Source: Tritrichomonas musculus (Eukaryota > Parabasalia > Tritrichomonadida > Tritrichomonadidae). From it: 64,000 nt of DNA. Location of the stretch: contig JAPFFF010000002.1 of assembly GCA_039105265.1 (NCBI GenBank), forward strand, positions 6,262,001 to 6,326,000, given 5' to 3'. Below, piece after piece: positions 39,524-47,941 of the stretch (positions within the stretch are counted from its first letter, which is position 1; each line of letters opens with the position of its first letter). The position numbers and the translations under genes are program-made. Below the pieces are notes generated by a model. It saw nothing but the letters and a program-made list of their open reading frames with translations. It did no database searches and was not told the DNA's origin.

Positions 39524-42500
39524 ATGACAAAACTAGAGGACACACCTACGCCAAAATTATACGAACTTTTGAGCATGATAGAAAATGAGAAGATAACAGA
39601 AGGCGATCTCGATATTGACAGCAAGGACGAGCTCATAGATATTATCGCTTTTGATATTCTACAACTTGGTTACAATGGTGATAACAATTATGAAGCTATG
39701 TTCTGGTTCATGAAAGGTAGAGAACAAACGAAAAACACAAATGAAGTCCCAAATGTTCCTCCTCCAAGAGAAATTCCACGCTATATCGACAATAATGATT
39801 ATTACTTTTTGAAGAACATCAAGAACAACATATGGAGGAGGGTCACTAAGGATGATTCTTTTGTGAAGATAACTTATAACGATTTCATTAAGCTTAAGGA
39901 CGAGCAGGAAAAAATAGTGGACGCAATTATGAAGAAACTTTATGATTCCCCTGAGTATTGGCATATAAATTTCGAGCAACTTACGAACAGAGGTAGAGAA
40001 TTAATATTTCCTGCTCTTCATAATTTCTTTAACACTATTGTCAAAAATTTCTCTGTCACAAATCAATATAAGCTCAGGTTCAAAGTCAATAATGAATGGC
40101 GCACTTTGCCTCTCACTTCTGAAAACTTCAACAAGCTTATGGAAAACTTTACGAAGAAACATTTTATATTCGACATGGATGATGTCAAGCCTGAGTACTT
40201 TTATGAGAAGGGCAGTATGGAACTCCCAGAATGGTCTCTCTTTTCTCAGCTTATTTTCAGCAAAACCAAAAATGTCAGAAGTAATGCAGATCGCGGAGGT
40301 TCATTCTTTCAATTCTTAGTCAAAGAGAGCTGCCCAAAAGAGATAGTAAAATACCTGACTCGCCTACAAATTTTCGACAATCTTGCTAACAACAAAGGTA
40401 CACAACGAAAAGAACTTGATGACTGTTGTTTCATATATGCTCTTCAACAAACAGGGTCCTATGATGAAGAAACCTTAAATCAAATGCGGCTAAGAATCAA
40501 CAACAGATATCTCTCCAATTCTGCTATCAACAATCTATGTCAGGAATTTAAGATCCACATCAGCGTTTCTTACATAAATGAAGACGCGAATTCCAAAAAC
40601 AAAAAGAAATCAATAGGGAAGAATTCATATATAGGAGTCGAGAAAGCTGAGCCAAATCGCACTCACAAATTCAACATTTACGAGAAACACTACTTTATAG
40701 AAGAAAAGACTCCCTTTTCCACATACTACATCAATAATCTCACTTCTCTTACACCAGACAAGTATAACATGGAGTACAAGCAAGGACACTGGATAAAGGC
40801 TAGGTATTTCATAAGTTCTTCCAATTTAGTACGCACACTTATGAAGGAAAATTATTTCCGACCTTTAAACTTTGGAGATGGCTGTATTCTCAAAACTGTT
40901 TTCAACGATGATATCAAGAAGGATGTTTCTAGAATTAACTTAGAATATGATGAAAAGTCCTGCACCCAACTTATAAAGCCCAGAACATTTAAGAAGAAGG
41001 GAGGAGAGGAGAAACAAGGCGAAAAGTCATATTGGTATTGTGATTCTGAGGCAGATACTTCTGGTGATATTCATCGTCCATACATGTTTGTTCTCCAATC
41101 TCAAGATGGTACAATAACGAAAACCTTTAAAGGTGAGGATTGTAGTGTTTCATTTCTGGATTTCCTTCCTGATTTCTCTGTAGTGTACTTCCATAACTTA
41201 GCTTACGATATCAGATTTCTTTGTTCTTACGGCATAAGGAAGTCTGTCATTAAGGGTAACAAATTTATGAAAGGCACAATTATCTATAAGTCTAAAACCC
41301 TCTACTTCCGAGACACACTTCCTATACTCTCATGCAAACTTTCACAACTACCATCAATGTTTAATCTCGATAGTGGACAGAAAGAAGTTTTCCCCTACAA
41401 GTATTATACCATGGAAAGGCTATCCAAAAATATAGGTGTAATAGAGGAAGCAGGAGAGAATGAAGATAAGAGATGGACAGAAGAGACGAAACAACAATTC
41501 CGCCACAACATAGATATTATAGGCTGCCGTCTCTCTGATACCACTTTTGATATGTACAAGTATGCTGAATTTTATTGTGCCCAAGATGTGAACATTTTGC
41601 GACAGGGATTTAATAAATTTAGAGATGGTTTTATAGAAGATTTCAACATAGATCCTTTCAACTTTGTCTCCATCTCTTCTCTCGCGAATGAAGTTTTCAA
41701 TAACAAAGTTTATTATGGTCACGATTTATATAAAATTGGTGGTGTTCCTAGATATTTCTGTGCACATGCTATCTACGGCGGGAGGTGTATGACGGCGTAC
41801 AACAAGAAATGGCACACACAAAAGAAGGTATGTGATTTCGATGCAGTTTCTTTATATCCGTCTGCTATGGCACGCCTATGGACCGTAAGTGGCACTCCTA
41901 AAGTTATAGAAAAAGAGAATCTCAACATGGAATTCCTATCTAAGCAGAGTGCGTATGTTGTCGAGATTGAAGTTACAAAAGTTAACAAACATTATCCTTT
42001 CCCTCTTCTTGTTCGTAAAGTAAATAACCTGAACTTAAATGATGATAACATAGATGAGCCTGTGACGATGATAGTAGATAACATTTACCTTACAGACCTC
42101 ATACGTTTCCAGAAAATAGAGTTCACATTGCTGAGAGGGTACTACTGGGATGGCAAGAAAGACTACACAATTCGCAAGGTCATTAGAGAAATCTTCAACA
42201 AGAGGCTCGAATACAAGAAGCAAAAAAATCCTCTCCAAAACTTATACAAACTTATCATGAACAGCTGCTATGGTAAAACTATAGAAAGGCCCACAGATAA
42301 AGAATTTAAGTATATGTACGAGGGAGAAGAGCTAGACAAGTACTGGAAGAAGAATTATATGAAGATCAAGGAAGATGTACAGCTCCATAACTCAAAACTA
42401 CACTCCCTAAAAGTCCTAAAACCTATAGATGACCATTTTAATTTCTCCCTCTTAGGAATACAAGTTCTGTCCATGAGTAAGAGAATTATGAATGAAGTTA

Positions 42501-42991
42501 TGTGCCTTGCCTACGATATTGGATGTCACATATACTACCAAGATACAGATAGCATGCATATAGAGCTCGCAGATTTACCAAAACTTGAGAAAGCCTATAA
42601 AGAAATGTACGGAAGAGAACTCATAGGTAGTGATTTAGGACAATTCCACTCTGATTTCCCAACTATCAACAAGCATGATGAAATTCCTGTCGCCATTGAA
42701 AGTTACTTCCTGATGAAGAAAATGTATATCGACAAACTTACAGATTCCACAGGTGATATAGATTTTATGATTCGCGGTAAAGGTCTAACATTAAATTCTA
42801 TAAAATATGCTGCAAAACAATTTGGTGGCGATTATATGAAACTTTACGAGCATCTCTACAATGGAAACTCAGTAATGTTTGATCTTACTCAGGGGCAGCC
42901 ATGTTTCAAGTTCAATTCCAACATGACTATCTCTACACTTACGAAATTCCAAAGAAAGATCAAAACAAATTACGAAGAAGGATATGAATGA
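39524..42991 (+). CDS. polB: Polinton protein-primed DNA polymerase B (element 1)
   Basis: An open frame of 1155 residues. Polymerase B landmarks appear in order: exonuclease Asp-x-Glu motif near 506 (Cys-Asp-Ser-Glu-Ala-Asp), a second exonuclease motif with Phe-His-Asn-Leu-Ala-Tyr-Asp near 562, motif A Asp-Phe-Asp-Ala-Val-Ser-Leu-Tyr-Pro-Ser near 771, motif B with Lys-Leu-Ile-Met-Asn-Ser-Cys-Tyr-Gly near 910, and motif C Asp-Thr-Asp-Ser near 1006. It would copy the element from a protein primer. The region around 300-400 (Asp-Asp-Cys-Cys-Phe-Ile-Tyr-Ala-Leu, later Glu-Lys-His-Tyr-Phe) looks like an OTU-type cysteine protease fold, an idea raised for Polinton and bidnavirus polymerases. That part is inference. 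It is the largest gene of element 1. Confidence 0.92.
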   Translation: MTKLEDTPTPKLYELLSMIENEKITEGDLDIDSKDELIDIIAFDILQLGYNGDNNYEAMFWFMKGREQTKNTNEVPNVPPPREIPRYIDNNDYYFLKNIKNNIWRRVTKDDSFVKITYNDFIKLKDEQEKIVDAIMKKLYDSPEYWHINFEQLTNRGRELIFPALHNFFNTIVKNFSVTNQYKLRFKVNNEWRTLPLTSENFNKLMENFTKKHFIFDMDDVKPEYFYEKGSMELPEWSLFSQLIFSKTKNVRSNADRGGSFFQFLVKESCPKEIVKYLTRLQIFDNLANNKGTQRKELDDCCFIYALQQTGSYDEETLNQMRLRINNRYLSNSAINNLCQEFKIHISVSYINEDANSKNKKKSIGKNSYIGVEKAEPNRTHKFNIYEKHYFIEEKTPFSTYYINNLTSLTPDKYNMEYKQGHWIKARYFISSSNLVRTLMKENYFRPLNFGDGCILKTVFNDDIKKDVSRINLEYDEKSCTQLIKPRTFKKKGGEEKQGEKSYWYCDSEADTSGDIHRPYMFVLQSQDGTITKTFKGEDCSVSFLDFLPDFSVVYFHNLAYDIRFLCSYGIRKSVIKGNKFMKGTIIYKSKTLYFRDTLPILSCKLSQLPSMFNLDSGQKEVFPYKYYTMERLSKNIGVIEEAGENEDKRWTEETKQQFRHNIDIIGCRLSDTTFDMYKYAEFYCAQDVNILRQGFNKFRDGFIEDFNIDPFNFVSISSLANEVFNNKVYYGHDLYKIGGVPRYFCAHAIYGGRCMTAYNKKWHTQKKVCDFDAVSLYPSAMARLWTVSGTPKVIEKENLNMEFLSKQSAYVVEIEVTKVNKHYPFPLLVRKVNNLNLNDDNIDEPVTMIVDNIYLTDLIRFQKIEFTLLRGYYWDGKKDYTIRKVIREIFNKRLEYKKQKNPLQNLYKLIMNSCYGKTIERPTDKEFKYMYEGEELDKYWKKNYMKIKEDVQLHNSKLHSLKVLKPIDDHFNFSLLGIQVLSMSKRIMNEVMCLAYDIGCHIYYQDTDSMHIELADLPKLEKAYKEMYGRELIGSDLGQFHSDFPTINKHDEIPVAIESYFLMKKMYIDKLTDSTGDIDFMIRGKGLTLNSIKYAAKQFGGDYMKLYEHLYNGNSVMFDLTQGQPCFKFNSNMTISTLTKFQRKIKTNYEEGYE

Positions 42992-43049
42992 ACATCACAA
43001 AAAAAGTTCACCATATTTTTCTCTTCATTCTTTAGCTATATTTTTCTCT

Positions 43050-44177
43050 TTAATAATTCTTCTTTAATCTATATCTTGGCACAACTTGCTCTCTATTTTT
43101 GTTATCTCGCACTCTGTACAAACCTTCTTCATACCCTACTACAAAATGTTCTCCAGGCTGTACTACCCTTCTTCTTTTCATCATTGTATCTTTAGGATTG
43201 TAGACCTTTACATTAGCCCCCTTTTCTAATTTCCAATCTTTTCTGTTCATAATTTCATAGTTCTCTTGTACGATCTTCCTTACTATGAATTCTTCTAGGT
43301 CCGCATCATCTTGCACCATCTTTGGAGTTATATCAAATCCTGCATACTTAGATAGAGTTTTATGAGGAGAATTATTATACTGCCACACAATTTCTGTCAT
43401 AATATTTGGTGTTATTCTTTCTACTTTCATTAAGTAAGCCATATCACGAATAGTACGTATAACTCTATCTATAATTCCCAGAGACGAGTGCAAAGGTTCC
43501 GTATGTCCTCCCACAGTTTGTCTTCTCACTTTTTCAAACTTAATTCTTTGTGGGAAATCATGATAAACATTTATAGCCTCCTCAGAGATAAAAGCTTTTT
43601 CTGCATCCCCTATTAACTTTTCCACATATAGATTATCAAAGTCTACCATATCACCAAGAGCATTTATAAATACCTGCGCTGATTTTATTTCTCTTGTGAT
43701 AACTCTATTACCGTTATTCACTGCTACATTTACAGGTCTAGCAAATAAGTAGCGAGTATTAATGTTGATAGCAATAAGGTACACTATATCCTGAGTCTGC
43801 ATCAAGTCTATCAAGTATGTATATCTACTAGCGACAGAGTGCAGCTGAAAGTTTTTGATGTTCTCCTTTAATGGAAAATTATTACTGTGGACCTCCTCTG
43901 TGTTCTTCCTAAGTCTACTCTCTAATTCTTGTAACCTTGCTACCTTATTTTTGGACTTGAATCCTATGAAGTTATTTATAGGTGGCTCCACTAATAAATC
44001 ACCATATTTTCTGACATACCTTTTCTCATATTCTTTATACCAATTATCTAGCTTCCTCTTTGTAGGTCTAAAATCTTGCATAAGTAAGTTAAATTCGTTG
44101 TAGGTAAGCTTTTTAGGGTTTTCATTTACGAGTTGCTCTATTCTTACTCCCTCAAATGCTGATGAGAATAAATTCAT
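43050..44177 (-). CDS. int: Polinton integrase, retroviral type (element 1)
   Basis: The first ATG gives 375 residues. The N-terminal 100 residues are basic and helical. The rve core follows with Leu-Ile-Asp-Leu-Met, Leu-Ile-Gly-Asp-Ala-Glu and the helix Ile-Asp-Arg-Val-Ile-Arg-Thr-Ile-Arg, then Tyr-Asn-Asn-Ser-Pro-His-Lys-Thr-Leu, the typical end of the core. A chromodomain-like C-terminal segment (Lys-Pro/Arg-Arg-Val-Val-Gln-Pro-Gly-Glu-His-Phe) completes it. Its role in the family is to insert the element's DNA into the genome. It is divergent from the small gene at 44198 across only 20 bases, so the two share a compact promoter. It is clearly different in sequence from the integrase of element 2. 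Confidence 0.9.
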   Translation of the reverse strand: MNLFSSAFEGVRIEQLVNENPKKLTYNEFNLLMQDFRPTKRKLDNWYKEYEKRYVRKYGDLLVEPPINNFIGFKSKNKVARLQELESRLRKNTEEVHSNNFPLKENIKNFQLHSVASRYTYLIDLMQTQDIVYLIAININTRYLFARPVNVAVNNGNRVITREIKSAQVFINALGDMVDFDNLYVEKLIGDAEKAFISEEAINVYHDFPQRIKFEKVRRQTVGGHTEPLHSSLGIIDRVIRTIRDMAYLMKVERITPNIMTEIVWQYNNSPHKTLSKYAGFDITPKMVQDDADLEEFIVRKIVQENYEIMNRKDWKLEKGANVKVYNPKDTMMKRRRVVQPGEHFVVGYEEGLYRVRDNKNREQVVPRYRLKKNY

Positions 44178-44197
44178 ACTTTTTATTTCAGCTAAAA
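44178..44197. promoter_or_regulatory. 20-base bidirectional promoter gap
   Basis: Only 20 bases separate the start codons of the leftward integrase and the rightward 76-residue gene. Whatever drives them must be within this gap or overlap the reading frames. The gap reads as an AT-rich core with tttatttcagc. Confidence 0.4.
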
Positions 44198-44428
44198 ATG
44201 ACAACATCCTTACCCCCGCTTAGAAGACCACATCAGAGAAGTACTTTTGCAACTCAAACCTTAAAGCAGATCAACAGTAGACTTCAATATTACAGGCGAG
44301 TTCTAAACACACCTATGCCCGAAGATGAGAAAGGAATAATGAAAAGACAGAAATTACAAGCCAAATATGACAGAGATATGAAAGTTAGAAGATTATTAAA
44401 CAGAGCTATTTCAAATTTATATTCATGA
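44198..44428 (+). CDS. Small basic Polinton protein (76 aa, element 1)
   Basis: An ATG-started frame rich in Arg, Lys and Gln (Arg-Arg-Pro-His-Gln-Arg-Ser; Lys-Arg-Gln-Lys-Leu-Gln-Ala-Lys). It is helical and strongly basic. I do not recognise it. Size and charge would suit a DNA-condensing or core protein, as in adenovirus-like elements, but that is inference. It lies between the integrase and the 193-residue gene and follows the same strand as the latter. Confidence 0.6.
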   Translation: MTTSLPPLRRPHQRSTFATQTLKQINSRLQYYRRVLNTPMPEDEKGIMKRQKLQAKYDRDMKVRRLLNRAISNLYS

Positions 44429-44456
44429 GCATTTTTTGTTTCTTGTTGATTATTAA

Positions 44457-45038
44457 ATGTCCAACACTCTTCGCCAAGCAAGAATTTTATCAAGTGAGAA
44501 TGACGCTAGTGTAAAACAAGAGCAGAGTACAAATGTTAACATAAAAATAACTCCCAACAAAAGTACTCCACAAGTTATGGGTGCGCAGGCTCCTCCAGCA
44601 CAAGTTACATATCCTCAAGTTTCTCCTGTAAATTTTACTTCACAGACGACAGCATCAGCATTTCCATCAGTACAAGCAACAAGCAGAGGTATAGCAGATT
44701 TGGGCACTGAGTTAGATACACTTGAGAAGAAAAACAAATTTTTAGAAATGCTGGTTGCCATGTATGAAACAAATCCTCTGAAAATCAATAGTTATGTAGT
44801 TTGTGATAGTAAATTGCTGATGAACATGATTAAACTTTTAACAGACGCCGACAAAATAGAGTTAGTATTAGATGAAAGTGATGTTGGGTGTGGCTGTTCT
44901 CCCTCCAATAGTAAGTTCATCAAGATAGACAAAATTCTGGTATACAAAAATAACAAAGCTGAAGATCTAAAGTATGGTTATAACGAAATCTATACACAAT
45001 TTATAAGATATGGTGTAAGTTTGAAAATTGTAGTGTAA
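44457..45038 (+). CDS. Polinton protein shared by both elements (193 aa, element 1)
   Basis: The protein has three parts: an N-terminal motif (Ala-Arg-Ile-Leu-Ser-Ser-Glu-Asn-Asp-Ala-Ser-Val-Lys-Gln-Glu-Gln), a Pro/Thr/Gln-rich linker, and a compact C-terminal domain from about 95 with Cys-Gly-Cys and Leu-Lys-Tyr-Gly-Tyr-Asn. The 220-residue protein at 49109 in element 2 has the same layout and nearly the same N-terminal motif and C-terminal end, so they are counterparts. The function is unknown. The very conserved N-terminus beside a variable linker suggests a docking peptide for another element protein. Confidence 0.75.
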   Translation: MSNTLRQARILSSENDASVKQEQSTNVNIKITPNKSTPQVMGAQAPPAQVTYPQVSPVNFTSQTTASAFPSVQATSRGIADLGTELDTLEKKNKFLEMLVAMYETNPLKINSYVVCDSKLLMNMIKLLTDADKIELVLDESDVGCGCSPSNSKFIKIDKILVYKNNKAEDLKYGYNEIYTQFIRYGVSLKIVV

Positions 45039-45088
45039 GTAATGAAAAATAATAAATGAAAAATAATAATGATGAACATGAATGACCC

Positions 45089-45910
45089 TCACAATTTAAA
45101 CAATGCTAGTGTATGTTCATTTATTTTTGCACTTACTTTTCCAACTATACTTTGCTGAATCTTTAAAGTCATAGCATAATCCTCATCTAAGATTCTGCCA
45201 TCATACAAAAGCACATCTCCTACAGCATAAATGTTAGCATCGTCAACATAGAAAAGGTAGTCCCCATGTGTAGCAAAAGTTATGTTACCGTTTTCTTCAT
45301 CCACCTTAGTAACAACACCCACAAATTCTTTCCATGTTCCATCTATAATTACAGAACATATACAATCTGTACTGTCTGTCGCTGATGATGAAATCCAAAC
45401 ACCATTTTCTCTTTTATACACATGTCCTGACATAAACACTGGTTTTCCAACTTTGAAGTCAGATATTTCCTCTCCAGCTTCTATAGGTGCGAGATGTGTA
45501 ATAGTTGTGCTGTTTGCTGATGTTACTGTTCCTGTAACATTAAGGTTGCCAAAAATTCTTGTTGGCATAAATAAAATAACTTCAGATTCACTCCACGCTA
45601 TACTTCTTGTATTTCCATACACTCCTAGACAGCCATATCCTTCTGTACTTTCTAAACCTAAATAGATACTTTTATTTTTGGCAAGTTCATTTCCAATGAA
45701 CATTTTGCATAATTTATTCGTACTTATTATATCTAAACTACTTTCCCCTTCAGTAATATTTAATTTTAGAGCTCCATTTATTGTAGAATTCCCCGTAGTT
45801 TTCACATATTTTTCATTTGCTGTGACTTCTGTAAGTAGAGGTTTCTGATCCTCAGTAGTGATGATAGTTCCGCATGGGGACCAGATAAATTTCAAATATA
45901 ACAGCCACAT
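45089..45910 (-). CDS. Fibre-like Polinton protein (273 aa, element 1)
   Basis: Beta-rich throughout. The C-terminal 110 residues (from Ile-Ser-Asp-Phe-Lys-Val-Gly-Lys-Pro-Val) match the C-terminus of the 953-residue fibre protein of element 2: both share Thr-Asp-Cys-Ile-Cys-Ser-Val, Gly-Thr-Trp-Lys-Glu and Ile-Thr-Phe-Ala-Thr-His-Gly-Asp-Tyr. The middle has an intramolecular-repeat look seen in tail-fibre shafts. It is much shorter than its counterpart and begins near the element border, so it may be only the distal part of the original protein. A host-attachment role is inferred from the fibre-like layout. Confidence 0.7.
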   Translation of the reverse strand: MWLLYLKFIWSPCGTIITTEDQKPLLTEVTANEKYVKTTGNSTINGALKLNITEGESSLDIISTNKLCKMFIGNELAKNKSIYLGLESTEGYGCLGVYGNTRSIAWSESEVILFMPTRIFGNLNVTGTVTSANSTTITHLAPIEAGEEISDFKVGKPVFMSGHVYKRENGVWISSSATDSTDCICSVIIDGTWKEFVGVVTKVDEENGNITFATHGDYLFYVDDANIYAVGDVLLYDGRILDEDYAMTLKIQQSIVGKVSAKINEHTLALFKL

Positions 45911-46084
45911 CTAGCCTAATTTTGATATTCACATAACCATTTAAAATTAAGCTCCAGACCTTGAATTTTTGCTGAAATGTCATAGTCCAAATCAAAGGAA
46001 TCTATGGTCTTTTAAAGGAAATTGCATGTGCCAGGTATTCCCTCCATATCCCCAATATCCCCATGCGGAACTATCATCACTACT
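45854..46084. repeat. Perfect 26-bp inverted repeat at the element junction
   Basis: The bases at 45854-45879 (within the fibre-like gene) and 46059-46084 are exact reverse complements. A small piece of the fibre-like gene has therefore been copied in inverted orientation about 180 bases away, exactly where recognisable element 1 sequence ends. Confidence 0.8.
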
Positions 46085-46100
46085 AGGGTCTCCTAAGGGT

Positions 46101-46211
46101 ATCCTGAAGGGTCTCTCATACTACTACTAGATTCCTCCTACTACTAGTATCAAATTGGTAACGGGGTATCCAAAAGGGGCCTCTCAAAATCCATTTTAGG
46201 TAAATCCTTTT
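46101..46211 (+). repeat. Junction repeat, copy A (direct)
   Basis: About 100 bases (core caaattggtaacggggtatc) are the same as copy B at 46309-46420 in direct orientation, apart from small length differences in the ctactacta stretch. A 75-base less-related spacer with ttcggcttcgcctc follows it. Confidence 0.85.
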
Positions 46212-46435
46212 CGGCTTCGCCTCAAGATAAATGCTTACGCATATCCATAAATTGACAATCCCAAAAATAATGCTATTCTCGAATCTATCCTGAAGGGTCT
46301 CTCCTAAGGATCTCTCATACTACTACTAATAGATTCCTCCTACTACTAGTATCAAATTGGTAACGGGGTATCCAAAAGGGGCCTCTCAAAATCCATTTTA
46401 GGTAAATCCTTTAATTGGGAATTTGGGAAAATCTT

Positions 46436-46464
46436 ATTTTTAAATTTGAATATTAATTTTTTAT
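46436..46464 (+). promoter_or_regulatory. Promoter-like block before the HNH gene
   Basis: The sequence atttttaaatttgaatatt and the following T-rich bases recur almost unchanged at 47423-47453 before the next plus-strand gene. Each block ends about 10 bases before an ATG, so a shared promoter element is the simplest reading. Confidence 0.55.
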
Positions 46465-46474
46465 CCAGTTTGAA

Positions 46475-47278
46475 ATGAGTATTGTCAGTGAGATTGAACG
46501 TTTACAACAAATTATCAATGAACTCAAACAAGAGAACCTCGAATTAGGCAAACATAATCAAATACTTCAAGATGAGGTTTCCAAGTTGACCGATATGCTG
46601 GACAACGTTGAATTTTTTACCACTGATGACGACGATGATGAGGCTACTGCTGACGAACCTAAATCAGTCCCGGTTGAGTCGAATGGGGAAGCTGCTGATG
46701 AGGAGAATGCAGAATGGCTTCCACTCAAGGGATTTGATGATTACGTAATTAAGAATTACTACCCTTACGACATCAAACGTGTATCTACTGGTCATATAGT
46801 CAAAGAGTGTAAACTACATGGTTATGTTGGTGTAAACCTGTTCATGGGGAATAACTCAAAACCTTATATGAAGCATGTATTAATAGCTCGCCAGTTCATT
46901 CCCAATGATGACCCTGAGCATAAAACAATGGTTGATCATAAAAATATGCATAAAGATGATAATCATATATCGAATCTCCGTTGGGTATCTGCGAGCGAGA
47001 ATCAACAAAATAAATCATCTCACGGCAATATCGAATATGAGTTTGTCAAAGATATACCAAATGATGCGATTGTGGTTGATACCTACGGAAAACACAAATT
47101 TGAGAACTATTACTTTCACGATGACAAATTTTACTTTTATAACGGGGTTATGTATAGAGTACTTCATATTTGTACTAATAAGACATATGGGAGTAAACTC
47201 GTAAATGCAATAACTACTGAAGGGAATCGAATAAATATTTATTATTCGAAGTTTAAACGATTATATAACCTTGAGTGA
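46475..47278 (+). CDS. HNH homing-type endonuclease (267 aa)
   Basis: Residues 1-45 are a leucine-zipper-like coiled coil, followed by an acidic run (Thr-Thr-Asp-Asp-Asp-Asp-Asp-Glu-Ala). The middle (about 75-175) has the NUMOD4/HNH arrangement: Trp-Leu-Pro-Leu-Lys-Gly-Phe-Asp-Asp-Tyr near the start, then Val-Asp-His-Lys-Asn-Met...Asp-Asp-Asn-His-Ile-Ser-Asn-Leu-Arg-Trp-Val-Ser, which supplies the His/Asn metal site of AP2/HNH homing nucleases. The last 75 residues repeat a weaker Tyr-Tyr-Phe/His pattern. Such enzymes nick or cut a specific site and promote copying of their own gene. It sits alone between inverted repeats. I see no reason to think it inactive. Confidence 0.82.
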   Translation: MSIVSEIERLQQIINELKQENLELGKHNQILQDEVSKLTDMLDNVEFFTTDDDDDEATADEPKSVPVESNGEAADEENAEWLPLKGFDDYVIKNYYPYDIKRVSTGHIVKECKLHGYVGVNLFMGNNSKPYMKHVLIARQFIPNDDPEHKTMVDHKNMHKDDNHISNLRWVSASENQQNKSSHGNIEYEFVKDIPNDAIVVDTYGKHKFENYYFHDDKFYFYNGVMYRVLHICTNKTYGSKLVNAITTEGNRINIYYSKFKRLYNLE

Positions 47279-47310
47279 ATACAAATCATTATTTTTGGAC
47301 TTATGAGGAT

Positions 47311-47422
47311 TCCCAATTAAAGGATTTACCTAAAATGGATTTTGAGAGGCCCCTTTTGGATACCCCGTTACCAATTTGATACTAGTAGTAGGAGGAATCT
47401 ATTAGTAGTAGGAGGAGAGATC
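47311..47422 (-). repeat. Junction repeat, copy C (inverted)
   Basis: This is the reverse complement of copy B (46309-46420), with only a few differences near the outer end around ctcctactacta. It lies immediately before the promoter block of the 159-residue gene. Confidence 0.9.
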
Positions 47423-47453
47423 ATTTTTAAATTTGAATATTGATTTTTTTATC
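47423..47453 (+). promoter_or_regulatory. Promoter-like block before the 159-residue gene
   Basis: This is the second copy of the atttttaaatttgaatatt block, ending eight bases before the ATG at 47462. It directly abuts the inverted repeat copy C. Confidence 0.55.
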
Positions 47454-47461
47454 ACCACCAA

Positions 47462-47941
47462 ATGGAATCCACCACAAACCATTTCACTGTCTACGAATAC
47501 ATCAACACATTGATTTCCCTATTGCCAAAGCCTGATGGATTTGCAAAATGTAATTTCGCAATATTATGTGACAAGTTCCCATTCAATTTGAAGAACTCGC
47601 TGTACCTCGCAAAGGTCCTATACGTATCACTCCAGAATGATACTGAAACCATTAGATTCTACCCTAACAAGCTCAAGGAGATGAACCTCGAATTTGTCAA
47701 ATTGACATCCAATAGTAGACGCAAATTGAGTGCCAACATGCACGAGTTCTTCGTAAATGGGGATACCGAAAAACACGAATTCAAGGAATGTCCGTATTAC
47801 AACTACTCGATTGAGAGAACCAATATAAACACCAAGGATCTCATTGTAAAACTTCGTGAAAAATACAATATTGTGGAACCTGATGTATTCATCGGCAAGC
47901 ATCAGGATTTGGTATTGGATGCTGACCCAGATTTTGCCTAA
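47462..47941 (+). CDS. Hypothetical Polinton protein (159 aa, element 2)
   Basis: I do not recognise it. It is a mixed alpha/beta protein with Cys residues at about 29, 36 and 110, a basic middle (Ser-Arg-Arg-Lys-Leu-Ser) and an acidic end (Asp-Ala-Asp-Pro-Asp-Phe-Ala). Its stop codon overlaps that of the convergent packaging ATPase by four bases. It is the first gene after the junction repeats. A family-specific accessory or minor structural role is possible. Confidence 0.65.
   Translation: MESTTNHFTVYEYINTLISLLPKPDGFAKCNFAILCDKFPFNLKNSLYLAKVLYVSLQNDTETIRFYPNKLKEMNLEFVKLTSNSRRKLSANMHEFFVNGDTEKHEFKECPYYNYSIERTNINTKDLIVKLREKYNIVEPDVFIGKHQDLVLDADPDFA

Larger units (their letters stand above)
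38500..46084. mobile_element. Maverick/Polinton element 1 (partial copy)
   Basis: A self-synthesising DNA element of the Maverick/Polinton family. Visible parts from left to right are subterminal tandem repeats, protein-primed DNA polymerase B (plus), integrase (minus), two small proteins (plus) and a fibre-like protein (minus). Packaging ATPase and capsid genes are absent, so this is an incomplete copy, either cut short or split by its neighbour. The frames present are open, which points to a young insertion. Both borders are approximate; no convincing terminal repeat or target-site duplication was found. Its proteins differ enough from those of element 2 to be a separate family. Confidence 0.75.
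46309..47422. mobile_element. HNH-endonuclease cassette between 112-bp inverted repeats
   Basis: Copy B (46309-46420) and copy C (47311-47422) are near-perfect reverse complements of 112 bases, and between them is a single gene for an HNH endonuclease. The right arm runs straight into a promoter-like block (47423-47453) that is a direct repeat of the block before the HNH gene (46436-46464). The layout resembles a miniature endonuclease-carrying element nested at the end of a Polinton. The repeats may instead be, or derive from, the Polinton's own terminal repeat. Confidence 0.6.
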
